A stretch of 64,000 bases of DNA from Candidatus Methylacidiphilum fumarolicum (GTDB lineage: Bacteria; Verrucomicrobiota; Verrucomicrobiia; Methylacidiphilales; Methylacidiphilaceae). This document shows, in pieces, positions 32,918 to 42,195 of this stretch; position 1 is the first letter of the stretch; every line of letters starts with the position of its first letter. Made by a program: the position numbers and the translations under genes. Below the pieces are notes generated by a model, which made no database searches, had not been told where the DNA came from, and worked only from the letters and a program-made list of their open reading frames with translations. The stretch is taken from positions 868,001 through 932,000 of the forward strand of contig NZ_OX458932.1 in assembly GCF_949774925.1 (NCBI RefSeq), in the 5' to 3' direction.

Positions 32918-33502
32918 TTAGCTTATGGCTTTTCCAACTTCATTAGCTTCTTTAACCTCGACAAGCTTTCCAGATTTCACATCATAGATAAAACCATAGA
33001 TTGGAATAGACGAGGGGACTAAAGGATGATGGCGCACCCTAAGCACGTCTTCAACAACGCTTTGCGATAGGTTTTTTATTGTCAACCATCGGATATATTT
33101 TCCTTCTAGAGAGCCCTTTCCCTTGCCAACGTCTTTCCATTGACCGTTTTCAAGGACAGCCGTTTCTAAGCTTTTTTCTAAAAGATCTTCCATGATGCTA
33201 TCTGAAAATGTTTCCATGCCACAGTCTGTATGGTGAATAATAAACCATTCTTTGGTTCCTAAGAGCTTATAAGAAATAACCAGAGAACGGATAGCGTCAT
33301 CACTGGCTCTGCCTCCAGCATTTCTAATAACATGGGCGTCTCCTTCTTTTAACCCAGCAAACTTTGCCGGATCCAATCTTGCATCCATACAAGTAAGAAT
33401 TGCAAAATGCCGCGAAGGCGGCATGGCCAATTGTGCTTTATCTCCAAAAGTTGCTACATATTGCTCATTTGCCTTTAACACTTCTTGATATATTTGACTC
33501 AT
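32918..33502 (-). CDS. Beta-carbonic anhydrase
   Basis: This zinc enzyme interconverts CO2 and bicarbonate. The 194-residue protein has the zinc and active-site motif CMDARLD (Cys38, Asp40, Arg42) and the HxxC zinc pair HTDC (His91, Cys94). It also has [15 protein letters not shown], diagnostic of the family. No signal peptide is seen, so it is cytoplasmic. In a methanotroph that fixes CO2 it could supply CO2/bicarbonate, though no carboxysome or Rubisco gene is nearby. The length and start are typical. Confidence 0.92.
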   Translation of the reverse strand: MSQIYQEVLKANEQYVATFGDKAQLAMPPSRHFAILTCMDARLDPAKFAGLKEGDAHVIRNAGGRASDDAIRSLVISYKLLGTKEWFIIHHTDCGMETFSDSIMEDLLEKSLETAVLENGQWKDVGKGKGSLEGKYIRWLTIKNLSQSVVEDVLRVRHHPLVPSSIPIYGFIYDVKSGKLVEVKEANEVGKAIS

Positions 33503-33641
33503 AATCTCTCTCCTTTAACTGGTTATACATACTCTTTTCATGTAATAACATCAATTGCACTTTTTAAGTAAAAAATGAAAGCAAAATTTTTAAAAAGCAT
33601 TTCTAGTGAATGCTGTTGATAATTTTTATGTTTGGGATTTT

Positions 33642-34070
33642 TTAATTGGCAAGATGGGGCTTTGTTCCCGTAGAACAGTCCTGTATAGCTAAAACCATTA
33701 GACTACCTCCACCTACAGGAAAAGCAAAGGCAGGCCAAAATCCGGCAACGGCAAATACCATGGGCTTATTTTTGTCGATAATAATCAGTGCATTGCTGTG
33801 GTGTTGCTTAGCAGTCCTGATAAAATCTCTTAGGATGCCATTGTTACTTCGAAAGGCGTCTAGTAAGCTTCCCTTATGAATTATGATTCCTTGTGGTATG
33901 TATTTTTCGGGAGTCCCATACACATAGATTTTAAACTTTGTCTTAGGTTCTATGTAAAACGCTCCCCCCTGACCTTTTATTATCTTTAATGGATAGTAAT
34001 CCAACCATTTGTCGTTAGCCATCAAAAGAGATATTGGAGCTAAGAGAAAAATGAGGATTAATTTTTTCAC
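33642..34070 (-). CDS. Secreted protein of unknown function
   Basis: The 142-residue protein starts with a signal peptide (MKKLILIFLLAPISLLMAND). The mature part is small and beta-rich, with LDYYPLKIIKGQGGAFYIEP, a helical FRSNNGILRDFIRTAKQHHS, and a Gly/Phe-rich AGFWPAFAFPVGGGSLMV near the end. A single Cys is in IQDCSTG. No family is recognised. It probably sits in the periplasm or on the outer envelope. It is isolated: the carbonic anhydrase gene is 139 bases downstream on the same strand. Confidence 0.6.
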   Translation of the reverse strand: MKKLILIFLLAPISLLMANDKWLDYYPLKIIKGQGGAFYIEPKTKFKIYVYGTPEKYIPQGIIIHKGSLLDAFRSNNGILRDFIRTAKQHHSNALIIIDKNKPMVFAVAGFWPAFAFPVGGGSLMVLAIQDCSTGTKPHLAN

Positions 34071-34576
34071 CTATCCATGATACATTGGTTTAGTTCAAAG
34101 CTTGATACGGATGTACTTCTTTTAACAATCATGTTGTCTATAAAATTTAGAGTTGTGCATGTCAATGGAATTGAAGGAAGAATCCTTTGGATAAGGTTTA
34201 CCTACATTTCAAATTTGATTAACAATTCGGTGGATTCATTAACTAGATAAAGATCCTTAGCAATTAAAAAAAAGGGAAATGAACCTATTTAAATCTATTG
34301 TAAATCAACAAGGTGAGCATGATCCATTATTTTAAAACCTGCCCGTAAATAGATAATGAACATTTGTCCTGCAGTAGCCTTGGGTGAGATCATTATGACT
34401 GTCGCATGAGAAGAACTTTGCTGTCCGTAATGGATCTTTTTAGAGAGAAGTCGCAATCGAGCATGAATAGGAAAAAAAGAAAGTTTGCACAAATATTCTT
34501 CAAGCCTTTGCTTTCTTTTAGCCTTGAGATTGATTGAGAAAGGGATAGGAATTCCCAGCATAAAAACAATAATAAT
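34071..34576. other. Intergenic region with one doubtful 88-codon frame
   Basis: A minus-strand frame at 34295-34561 (MLGIPIPFSINLKAKRK...) starts just after the SRPBCC gene's stop and ends YLRAGFKIMDHAHLVDL, which weakly resembles an acetyltransferase fragment. No clear domain is visible. The rest is AT-rich with no gene. Confidence 0.3.
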
Positions 34577-35017
34577 CTAAGGAAGGGATTCTAGTCTATT
34601 TTTGAGGGCATTGTTCATCGATTCAAATCCTTTTCTCACTCTTTTTTCCATCATTTTCCAAAGTATAGGTAAAAGGATTCCATTGAATGTTTCATGATGA
34701 AGGAAGATCACGCTAAAGGGTCGATGTTGTGTCCATTCAAGAGTATGGATGCCCTTTAAGAAAAAAGGATGGATCAAATAACATTCCCAGCGAATAAGAG
34801 AAGGGGGAGATATCATCAGGATTTTTCCAGTCATTAAGACTGGGAAAGAAGATGGAGCTTGAATCAGCAATCTAAGAGTTTGTCCAGACTCAAACTTTTT
34901 GAACCAAATTTTCTTTATAAATGGATTCCAATCTGGATAGGCAGAAAAGTTTGATAGACAGTCCCAAAGAGCTTCTTTTTTTGCCTTGATTTCAATCTCT
35001 GTTGAGATTGTATACAT
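34577..35017 (-). CDS. SRPBCC-domain protein (polyketide cyclase/dehydrase-like)
   Basis: The 146-residue protein starts with the helix-grip pattern STEIEIKAKKEALWDCLSNFSAYPDWNPF, typical of SRPBCC ligand-binding domains. It is followed by strands GKILMISPPSLIRWECYL and a long C-terminal helix (KMMEKRVRKGFESMNNALKNRL). These domains bind hydrophobic ligands; the ligand is unknown. It is transcribed in the same direction as nrdG and nrdD, 24 bases downstream of nrdG, and may be the tail of that operon. Confidence 0.75.
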   Translation of the reverse strand: MYTISTEIEIKAKKEALWDCLSNFSAYPDWNPFIKKIWFKKFESGQTLRLLIQAPSSFPVLMTGKILMISPPSLIRWECYLIHPFFLKGIHTLEWTQHRPFSVIFLHHETFNGILLPILWKMMEKRVRKGFESMNNALKNRLESLP

Positions 35018-35041
35018 CGATTGTTTAGATCCGTATTTTTT

Positions 35042-35734
35042 TTAATAATTTCTAATAATTACTTTTTTGATTTTCGTAAGGGCATAATTTTTCCATTTTT
35101 CAATTATGTCGAAGTCGATTGGGTGTTTTGTACTGTACGATGGATCGACGAGTGGGGAGGCAGGAAGGAATTTTTGAAGAACATATTTTTTTGCCCCTGA
35201 GATAGTTGTTACCATGGACTTAAAATCTTCAAAAGTTATGTCTTCGCTGACAAGGGTTGTTCGAAATTCGTAATCTGTATTTCCTTTTAGAAGTAAGGAA
35301 ATGCTTTGAGTTATTTGTTTTTTTTCAATCGTAGATCGAGTGCTTTCTGTATACTTTTCAAGAGGAGCTTTGAAGTCCATAGCTACATAATCGATAATTT
35401 TAATCATTTTTTCTAAGACTTCAGGATGGCTTCCATTGGTATCGAGCTTAACCAAAAAGCCCATTTTTTTTATACCCCATACAAATTCCTCTAGATCTTC
35501 CTGAATGGTTGGTTCTCCTCCAGTTATAACGACTCCATCGATCTTCGCTCTTCTAGCTTCTAAAAAGTGCCACACTTTAGCCATGGGAACAAGTGTTCCG
35601 TATTGTTCAGGAATAACAAGCTGGGGGACATAGCAATAGGGACAGCGAAAGTTACATCCTTGAGTGAAAACTACGGCTGCTGTTTTGCCTGGAAAATCAA
35701 TAAGACTGAATGCATCAATGCCACCGATTTTCAT
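35042..35734 (-). CDS. nrdG: Anaerobic ribonucleoside-triphosphate reductase activating protein (radical SAM)
   Basis: NrdG makes the glycyl radical on NrdD. The 230-residue protein has GIDAFSLIDFPGKTAAVVFTQ followed by CNFRCPYC, the three-Cys cluster motif of radical-SAM enzymes (CxxxCxxC). A TGGEPT SAM-binding motif follows. Its start overlaps the 3' end of nrdD by 20 bases, so the two are translationally coupled. The length is close to that of the longer, stand-alone activase form. Confidence 0.9.
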   Translation of the reverse strand: MKIGGIDAFSLIDFPGKTAAVVFTQGCNFRCPYCYVPQLVIPEQYGTLVPMAKVWHFLEARRAKIDGVVITGGEPTIQEDLEEFVWGIKKMGFLVKLDTNGSHPEVLEKMIKIIDYVAMDFKAPLEKYTESTRSTIEKKQITQSISLLLKGNTDYEFRTTLVSEDITFEDFKSMVTTISGAKKYVLQKFLPASPLVDPSYSTKHPIDFDIIEKWKNYALTKIKKVIIRNY

Positions 35735-37550
35735 CTAGTAGATAAGTTTTCCGAAGTTTAAATTCTTCCTGCTTTCCAGGGTTCCACAGATCAACGGGTC
35801 TTAAATAACCTACAACTCGAGAATAGACTTCACAAGGCTTTCCACAACGTGGACAATGGGATTGTTCTCCTGAAAGATACCCATGTTCTGGACAGATTGA
35901 GAAAGTGGGAGTTAAGGTAAAATACGGAATCTTGTACTTTGAACAGACAGTCCGGACAAAGGAGCCAATTGATTCTGGTTCGTCAATTTTTTGCCCAAGA
36001 AAAAAATGAAGGACTGTGCCCCCAGTATAGCGTAACTGAAGATCTTCCTGATGCTCCAGGGCGACAAATGGGTCAGTAGTAAAATTCACAGGAAGTTGGG
36101 TTGAGTTGGTATAGAAAGGAGCGGCTCCTTTTTTAACTGCCTCTTCGTTGGCAACGAGAATCTGAGGGTATTTTCTTTTATCGATTCGGGCCAATCGATA
36201 ACTTGTTGCTTCGGCGGGAGTAGCTTCTAAGTTATAGTTGTTTTGGGTTTCTTTTTGGAAAGAAAGTAAAATTTCTCTCATCACATCAAGAACTTTTATG
36301 GCAAAAGCTTTTGCTTCAGGATCGGCAATGCTTTTTCCAAGGAAATTAAGGCAAGCTTCATTCATCCCCACAAGCCCTATGGTTGAAAAATGGTTGGCCC
36401 AGTAGGAGCCAAACCGTTGATAAATCCCTTTTAAGTAAAACTTGCTATAAGGATATAATCCCTTTTCCATCCACCCCTCAATTGCCTTTCTTTTGGCTTC
36501 AAGTGCCTTTTTTGCTAATTCCATGAGGTCTCGAAGTCTTGAAAAAAAATCAGATTCATTCTTAGAAAGATATCCAATCCGCGGTAAATTGATTGTGATC
36601 ACGCCGATAGATCCTGTTAAAGGATTGGAACCAAAAAGGCCTCCTCCTCTTCGTGCAAGTTGCGTTAAATCTAGTCTTAATCGACAACACATGCTTCGGA
36701 CTTCGTCGACTTTTAGTTCCGAATTGATGAAATTGGCGAAATAAGGAATGCCGTATTTTGCTGTCATTTTCCAAAGAGCCTGAGTGGCTTTAGAGTCCCA
36801 TGGAAATTCAGAGCTAATATTGTATGTGGGGATAGGGAAGGTAAAAACTCTTCCTCGAGCATCTCCTTCCAAAAACATTTCACAAAATACCCGATTGAAA
36901 AAATCCATCTCTTCTTGAAATTCTCCATAGGTTTCTCTTCTGGTTTTCCCACCTATCCGAACAGGCTCGTTTTGGAAAAAATGAGGTGGACGCAAGTCTA
37001 TCGTCAAATTGGTAAAGGGAGCTTGAAATCCTACGCGTGTGGGGACATTTAAGTTGAATAGAAATTGTTGGAGTTGTTGTCTAAGATCTTTTTCTTTAAG
37101 ATTATCATAACGAATATAAGGCGAAAGAAGCGTATCGAAATTCGATAAAGCCTGTGCGCCAGCAGCTTCTCCTTGTAAAGTATAAAAAAAATTGATAATC
37201 TGGTTCAAAGCTGAGCTCAAATGTAATGGAGGACCACTTTCCAGTTTGGCTGCAGCCCCCATAAATCCTTTTTCAAGAAGATCTACAAGATCCCAACCCA
37301 TACAATATACGCCAAGGACTTGAAGGTTATGGATATGAATATCCCCTTGCTCAAAGGCTTCTTTGACATCATGAGGATAAATTTTATGCAACCAATAGCT
37401 TTTGGAAATTTTTGAAGAAATATAAAAGTTGAGTCCTTGAAGGGAATAAGTCATGTTGCTGTTTTCCTTAACCTCCCAGTCCTCTTGGGAAAGATATTTA
37501 TCCACAAGATTTATTTCTTCACACAAGATGGGGCTTGGCTGCTGTTTCAT
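35715..37550 (-). CDS. nrdD: Anaerobic ribonucleoside-triphosphate reductase
   Basis: This oxygen-sensitive class III reductase makes deoxynucleotides without oxygen. The 611-residue protein has the family core (GDIHIHNLQVLGVYCMGWDL; NVPTRVGFQAPFTNL; GIPYFANF; CRLRLDL). It has a zinc site CPEHG...CPRCGKPC near the C-terminus and the glycyl-radical region RVVGYLRPV about 30 residues before the end. It lacks the ATP-cone seen in some longer members. nrdG follows with a 20-base overlap. In a nominally aerobic methanotroph this pair points to DNA synthesis under oxygen limitation. Confidence 0.93.
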   Translation of the reverse strand: MKQQPSPILCEEINLVDKYLSQEDWEVKENSNMTYSLQGLNFYISSKISKSYWLHKIYPHDVKEAFEQGDIHIHNLQVLGVYCMGWDLVDLLEKGFMGAAAKLESGPPLHLSSALNQIINFFYTLQGEAAGAQALSNFDTLLSPYIRYDNLKEKDLRQQLQQFLFNLNVPTRVGFQAPFTNLTIDLRPPHFFQNEPVRIGGKTRRETYGEFQEEMDFFNRVFCEMFLEGDARGRVFTFPIPTYNISSEFPWDSKATQALWKMTAKYGIPYFANFINSELKVDEVRSMCCRLRLDLTQLARRGGGLFGSNPLTGSIGVITINLPRIGYLSKNESDFFSRLRDLMELAKKALEAKRKAIEGWMEKGLYPYSKFYLKGIYQRFGSYWANHFSTIGLVGMNEACLNFLGKSIADPEAKAFAIKVLDVMREILLSFQKETQNNYNLEATPAEATSYRLARIDKRKYPQILVANEEAVKKGAAPFYTNSTQLPVNFTTDPFVALEHQEDLQLRYTGGTVLHFFLGQKIDEPESIGSFVRTVCSKYKIPYFTLTPTFSICPEHGYLSGEQSHCPRCGKPCEVYSRVVGYLRPVDLWNPGKQEEFKLRKTYLLDENRWH

Positions 37551-37620
37551 TACCTTTTTAATTTGTCTAGAGGAGAGGATATTCCAAAAACATCGTTTTG
37601 AGATTCTTACAGCTTAGCTC

Positions 37621-38001
37621 TCACACAACTTCCTGCATAATCTCCTTTAATATGTTTTCAACTTCCTCTGCTATTTTGTATAATTGAGGAGCTTGAAACA
37701 TTTCGATCAAAAGACGGGGAGAAAGGGTTGCTACTATCCTTTTGTCTTTTTTTTCGTAAATGGCTATTCTACAAGGAAGTGCAGTTGAAACTTCCGGGTT
37801 TTTCTCCAGGACTATTCTTGCAAACTTTGGTGAGCAAATTTCTAAGATAAGACATTGGTAGGATATAGGAAATCCCTTTATTTCTAAGGTTTTGGAGATA
37901 TCATGAACTGTCAACACTCCAAAATTCTTGGCTTTGGATTTTTCTTCCAATGCCTCTTTTAATGCTTCAATGCTTTTGCTACTTTCGTATTCAATCAGCA
38001 T
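37621..38001 (-). CDS. DUF302 domain protein
   Basis: The 126-residue protein has the DUF302 pattern: KSIEALKEALEEKSKAKNFGVLTVHDISKTLEIKG, then YQCLILEICSPKFARIVLEKNPEVSTALPCRIAIYEKKDKRIVATLSP. The family forms small dimers with a heme/metal-like pocket in some members but has no established role. No signal peptide is visible. It is 70 bases upstream of nrdD on the same strand and may be part of that transcript. Confidence 0.75.
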   Translation of the reverse strand: MLIEYESSKSIEALKEALEEKSKAKNFGVLTVHDISKTLEIKGFPISYQCLILEICSPKFARIVLEKNPEVSTALPCRIAIYEKKDKRIVATLSPRLLIEMFQAPQLYKIAEEVENILKEIMQEVV

Positions 38002-38214
38002 AATGGATGTCTTATTATAAAAGTTAATCCTTATTTGTTTTTTTTCAATATGATCGTAAGAGAGAGGTGGTCTGTTATCAAATCGCTCTATAAATTATTT
38101 TTCTAAACTGATTTCAATGATTATTTTCAAACAGTGAAGATAAATACTTGCATATTTTATAGTTTTTTTAGCAAATAGAAACTCAGCCAATAAAGATCAA
38201 CAGGAGAAAATTCA

Positions 38215-39249
38215 TTGAGGATAGCCCAGGTTGCCTCTCTTTATGAGCCTGTTCCTCCCCCACGGTATGGAGGTACAGAAAGGATAATCTCCTATTTGAC
38301 TGAAGAACTTGTCAGCCAAGGACATGAAGTAAGCCTTTTTGCAAGTGGGGATTCAAAAACCTCAGCCCGTTTAATTTCTATAATTCCTAGAGCCCTTTGG
38401 GAAGATGTTACTCCCTGTGCCAATCCTTCTATGTATCATATCCTTTTACTTGAGGAAGTAATTAAACATAAAGAAGAATTTGATATTATTCATTTCCATA
38501 CGGACTTTTTTCATTTTCCAATTTTTCGAAGGATGAATGTTCCTCACTTAACAACCCCTCATGGAAGAATGGATTTCCCGGAATATATCCGTTTTTTTTC
38601 TAATTTTAACGATATGCCTCTTTCTTCGATTTCCTATTCGCAGAAAAAGCCATTGCCTCTTGCCCGTTGGATAGGAACAGTGCATCATGGTCTTCCATTA
38701 TCTCTTTATCAATTAAACGAAAATCCATCTGATTATATTGTTTTTTTAGGGAGGATTTCTCCAGAAAAAGGGGTAGATGATGCCTTGCAAATAGCAAGGA
38801 AGGCGGGAGTAAAGTTGAAAATCGCTGCTCGTGTAGGGCTTGGAGATGATGCTTATTTTGAAAAACTATTACCTGAATTTAAAAAAGAAAATATAGAATA
38901 TTTAGGCGAAATCACGGATAAGGAAAAAAATGAATTATTAGGTGGAGCGTTAGCCTTGGTATTTCCTGTTTGCTGGCCTGAACCATTTGGGTTGTCAATG
39001 ATTGAATCAATGGCTTGCGGCACTCCAGTAATTGCTTATCCATGTGGATCAATTCCTGAGGTAGTCGATCATGGTATTACAGGTTGGATTGTTAAAGATG
39101 TGGATGAGGCGGTTGGTGCTTTACGCCAGATTCACAAAATAGACAGAAAGAAATGTCGGCAGAGGTTCGAAATGAGGTTTTCAGCTCGAAAAATGGCCGA
39201 ATCGTATCTTACTTTATATCGAAAGCTGATTGCAGGACACTCACAGTAG
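38215..39249 (+). CDS. Family-4 glycosyltransferase (GT-B fold)
   Basis: The 344-residue protein starts MRIAQVASLYEPVPPPRYGGTERI, the GT4 N-terminal pattern with the GG loop. It contains VFLGRISPEKGVDDAL and the nucleotide-sugar motif FPVCWPEPFGLSMIESMACGTPVIAY with the E-x7-E pattern. The donor and acceptor sugars are unknown; such enzymes commonly build envelope polysaccharides or sucrose-like solutes. The start is TTG at 38215, with AGGAG about 8 bases before it; there is no ATG nearby. It faces an IS remnant at its 3' side. Confidence 0.85.
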   Translation: MRIAQVASLYEPVPPPRYGGTERIISYLTEELVSQGHEVSLFASGDSKTSARLISIIPRALWEDVTPCANPSMYHILLLEEVIKHKEEFDIIHFHTDFFHFPIFRRMNVPHLTTPHGRMDFPEYIRFFSNFNDMPLSSISYSQKKPLPLARWIGTVHHGLPLSLYQLNENPSDYIVFLGRISPEKGVDDALQIARKAGVKLKIAARVGLGDDAYFEKLLPEFKKENIEYLGEITDKEKNELLGGALALVFPVCWPEPFGLSMIESMACGTPVIAYPCGSIPEVVDHGITGWIVKDVDEAVGALRQIHKIDRKKCRQRFEMRFSARKMAESYLTLYRKLIAGHSQ

Positions 39250-39408
39250 GAGATTCAAGCTGATATTTTTGAGTTGTAGGCTATTCCAAGACTGGCTTTC
39301 TAAGAGAACCATTTTTTTTAGAGTTTGAGTACTTTTCTTCCTCCTAACCCATGTTTGGTGAAAATTTCGTAAGTTATCGATTATCAATGGTCCTTTTTTC
39401 AATGTGTC

Positions 39409-40079
39409 ACTATGTGGGAGTTTTAGAGGTTCTTTTTTTGGATTTCCAAGGCTCTAAGGAGCTGATTTTCAGGGCGGAAAGGATCTGACGGGCCTGTCGG
39501 TTTCCTGCCGTGACCCCGCGGTGTTTGGTGCCTCCAACCTCTGCCTCGACGACGTGGACGGTACGGAGGTGAGTCAAGGCCTCTTCGGTGGAAAAGGGGA
39601 GCTTGGCTAGCTTTAGCTTTTTCTCCAAGAGTCGGTCGAGCAAGAAGGCCAAGGCAGCAACAAAGACATGGGCCTGGGACGGCTCTCGGATCATGGTGAT
39701 AGATCGGACGCGTCTCTAGGACATCCTTTAGCTTCCGAAAGACCCACTCCACTTGGCTAAGCTCCTTATAGGCACCCACGGCCTCCACCGCGGAGAGATG
39801 TTTTTCTTCTGTCATCGTCTTCCGCTGCTCCCCCTTTAAAAGCTTCACGAGCCGGTCCACATGCGGAGCCAAAAGCTCCCACCGCTCAAGATTGGCAATC
39901 GTCCGCTGCTTAATCTTCCCTCGATCGTAGTAGCTCTCCACCAGCTGAACATAGTGGACCACCTTCCCGCTTGGTCGCCGAATCGGCACAATCCGCAAAA
40001 ACATGAAGAGACATTATTTCGAAACGCCAACACATGCAAGTTTAATCGATCAATAACTTAAGAAAAGTTATTCATAGTG
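39409..40079 (-). mobile_element. Deletion derivative of an IS1634-like insertion sequence
   Basis: The GC-rich segment carries the start and end of a DDE transposase gene with the middle missing. CACTATG at 39409 and its complement CATAGTG at 40073-40079 could be remnants of terminal inverted repeats. The size (about 0.67 kb) is far below that of a full IS1634 element. Confidence 0.5.
39423..40004 (-). pseudogene. Transposase remnant, IS1634-like, internally deleted and frameshifted
   Basis: From 40004 the frame gives RIVPIRRPSGKVVHYVQL and ESYYDRGKIKQRTIANLER, the N-terminus of IS1634/IS1549-type transposases. It then jumps to KELSQVEWVFRKLKDVL and ETRPIYHH, the C-terminal part with the last catalytic Glu (VEWVFR). 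The intervening 300 or so residues are missing. A second frame at 39410-39694 continues AHVFVAALAFLLDRLLEKKL, so there is also a frameshift near 39700. The gene cannot make an active enzyme. Confidence 0.65.
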
Positions 40080-40171
40080 TAGCACTATGTTTTTTGCAAA
40101 AATCGCTTCCTCTCCTCTGGAGCACCCCCAAAATCATCCCATTTTCACCAAACATGGGCTAATTATTAAGC

Positions 40172-40867
40172 CTAGGATTTGTCCGATTTGCGTTTAATTA
40201 ACTCGGCTTCGATCAAGGTAGAGAATTCTTCTAAATTGGAGGGATTGGAAATTTTTTCTCCGTTGATGAAAAAATTTGGATTTCCATCTACTCCAACTCT
40301 AATAGCAGAAAGGCAGTCGGCAAGAATCCTCTTTCGAAGAGGGATCCCTTCTACTCCTTGGAGATCTTTTTTGAATTGTTCTTCGTTTAATCCCAATTTT
40401 TTGGCATATTGGAGGAAGGCTTCAGTACAGGAAGATTTGAACGACCATTCTTTTTGATTGGTGAGGAGTAAATTAACCATTTCCCAGAATTTGCCTTGTC
40501 TGCCTGCAGCTTCAGCGGCCATGGAAGCTGGAAAAGCTTCAGGATGGGAGATAGAAGGATTGTGACGGATGATCCAGGAGAGTTTATCTCCATATTTTCT
40601 TTTCAGTTCTTGGAGGATAGGATAATAGGCTGCACAAATTGGGCATTCAAAATCGATATATTCAATGATCACAACTGGAGCATTCCTATCTCCCTGTATC
40701 CAGTCAATAGATAGGGGTTTAAGCAGTTTTAATCTTCCTTCTGGGGACAAAGGGGGAAGAGGGGTAGGAGGAACAGGTTCGGAATTTTTGGATGCTCTCA
40801 GAGAAGAATAAGAGAAAAAAAAGAGTGGTAAGAAAATAATAAGAATCTTTCTGTATGACTTCATCAT
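40172..40867 (-). CDS. Secreted DsbA-like thioredoxin-fold protein
   Basis: The 231-residue protein starts with a signal peptide (IFLPLFFFSYSSLRA), a Pro-rich linker, and the thioredoxin fold with active site FECPIC (Cys75, Cys78) and cis-Pro loop VGVDGNPNFF. It aligns well over its length with the first domain of the DsbA-like protein at 18769-19908 (shared DWIxG...EYxDFxCPxC) but lacks the C-terminal domain. It probably makes or reshuffles disulfides in the periplasm. Either of two adjacent Met codons (40867 or 40864) may be the start. Confidence 0.82.
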   Translation of the reverse strand: MMKSYRKILIIFLPLFFFSYSSLRASKNSEPVPPTPLPPLSPEGRLKLLKPLSIDWIQGDRNAPVVIIEYIDFECPICAAYYPILQELKRKYGDKLSWIIRHNPSISHPEAFPASMAAEAAGRQGKFWEMVNLLLTNQKEWSFKSSCTEAFLQYAKKLGLNEEQFKKDLQGVEGIPLRKRILADCLSAIRVGVDGNPNFFINGEKISNPSNLEEFSTLIEAELIKRKSDKS

Positions 40868-40988
40868 GGTAAGGAATAAAGACTAATGGATAGCTATGAA
40901 TTAGCTTTTGTAAAGGATTCAAATTTTATCTTTTTTAAAGATTTTTTCTTATTTTAAATTACGATTTTCCTTTACATTTAAAATAGGT

Positions 40989-41285
40989 ATGACATTCCAA
41001 GAATTTCTCGAACTTATAGAAAAAGAGGACACTCCTCCATCATCGCTTTCAGCGCCACTTCAGGCTCTTTTTTACGAAAAAAAAGGCCAATGGGCACGTG
41101 CGCACAACTTAATCCAACGGCATGAAGACACTGATTCCTGCTGGGTCCATGCTTTTCTTCATCGCAAAGAAGGGGATATACCTAACAGCAAATATTGGTA
41201 TGCAAGAGCAGGAAAAGCCATGGGAAAAGATTTTGATTCCGAATGGAAGGAAATTGTTCGATCTCTGATAGAAAAAAGGATCTGA
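40989..41285 (+). CDS. Small conserved protein of unknown function
   Basis: The 98-residue cytoplasmic protein contains WARAHNLIQRHEDTDSCWVHAFLHRKEGD and SKYWYARAGK, a His/Trp-rich pattern I recognise as a recurring family of small bacterial proteins without assigned function. No signal peptide or membrane segment is present. It lies between two oppositely oriented genes, and its own promoter must be in the 121-base AT-rich gap upstream. A typical Shine-Dalgarno sequence is not obvious. Confidence 0.65.
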   Translation: MTFQEFLELIEKEDTPPSSLSAPLQALFYEKKGQWARAHNLIQRHEDTDSCWVHAFLHRKEGDIPNSKYWYARAGKAMGKDFDSEWKEIVRSLIEKRI

Positions 41286-41313
41286 ACCGATCAGTGATAT
41301 TTCATAATTAGTG

Positions 41314-42102
41314 TTAGAGAACAATTTGTAACGCTGGATTAGCTGGGTTTATTGCTTGAATATAAGGCAGGGGAAGAGCAGCAGAAAGAATTTTGTTTTT
41401 AACAGTTGATTCGGCAAGATCCGTTCGGTTGCAGTCCTCACTTAAGTGAGCCAAAAACAGGTTTTGTGTTCCTTCTTTAACTAATTGAGTAGCTATTTCT
41501 GCTGTAGCCTCGTTGGAAAGATGCCCATGCCTGGAAATAATCCTTTGTTTGACCGACCACGGTCTTTTTGTGTCTGTTTGAAGAAGAGACAAATCATGAT
41601 TAGATTCCAAGATCATAGTATGAACGCCTAGGATCTTTTCTCTAACCAATTTAGTAATATAACCTAGATCTGTGAGAAGGCCAATAGTTCCTTTGGAATG
41701 GTGAAAAAGAAAGCCCACAGGATCAGCAGCATCATGGGGAACAGGAAAGCTTTCGATCTCTATTTCATCTAGAACAATGTTGCAGCCAGGCTCAAAGGGT
41801 TTCCAATCGACGGCTTTTTCTTTCAAGTCCATCATTTTCTTTAAGCTTTTCCAGGTTAGCTCGTTGCAATAAAGGGGAAAAGGAATTCTTTTCAAAAGCA
41901 CTGGCAGTCCGATGACATGATCAGAATGTTCATGAGTAATGAAAATTCCATTTATGGATTCCAATGGAATATTTAAATTTGCAAGCTGAATAGCCAGATG
42001 CTTGAACCGAATACCGGGGTCCAATAAAAACCGGAACTTATCGGTTTCCAACAAATAAGCATTGCCTTTGCTTCCGCTAGCAAGGACTCGTATGCTAACC
42101 AT
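41314..42102 (-). CDS. Metallo-beta-lactamase-fold hydrolase, YycJ/WalJ-like
   Basis: The 262-residue protein starts VSIRVLASGSKGNAYLLE, the signature N-terminus of YycJ/WalJ proteins. It has the metal motif THEHSDH, then FPVPHDAADPVGF, LLTDLGY, ESNHD and LAHLSEDCN. These cytoplasmic proteins are thought to be nucleases involved in DNA repair or cell-wall-linked regulation. The start GSKGN region and length match the family. rpoN is divergent, 93 bases away. Confidence 0.88.
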   Translation of the reverse strand: MVSIRVLASGSKGNAYLLETDKFRFLLDPGIRFKHLAIQLANLNIPLESINGIFITHEHSDHVIGLPVLLKRIPFPLYCNELTWKSLKKMMDLKEKAVDWKPFEPGCNIVLDEIEIESFPVPHDAADPVGFLFHHSKGTIGLLTDLGYITKLVREKILGVHTMILESNHDLSLLQTDTKRPWSVKQRIISRHGHLSNEATAEIATQLVKEGTQNLFLAHLSEDCNRTDLAESTVKNKILSAALPLPYIQAINPANPALQIVL

Positions 42103-42195
42103 TTTTTGACTATTTCATGTTAAAAATTTTTTCTCCAGAAAAAAAAAGAAAAAAAATTGGCCTGGAAAATGCTTCAAATTTATGTAGGATAAGCT

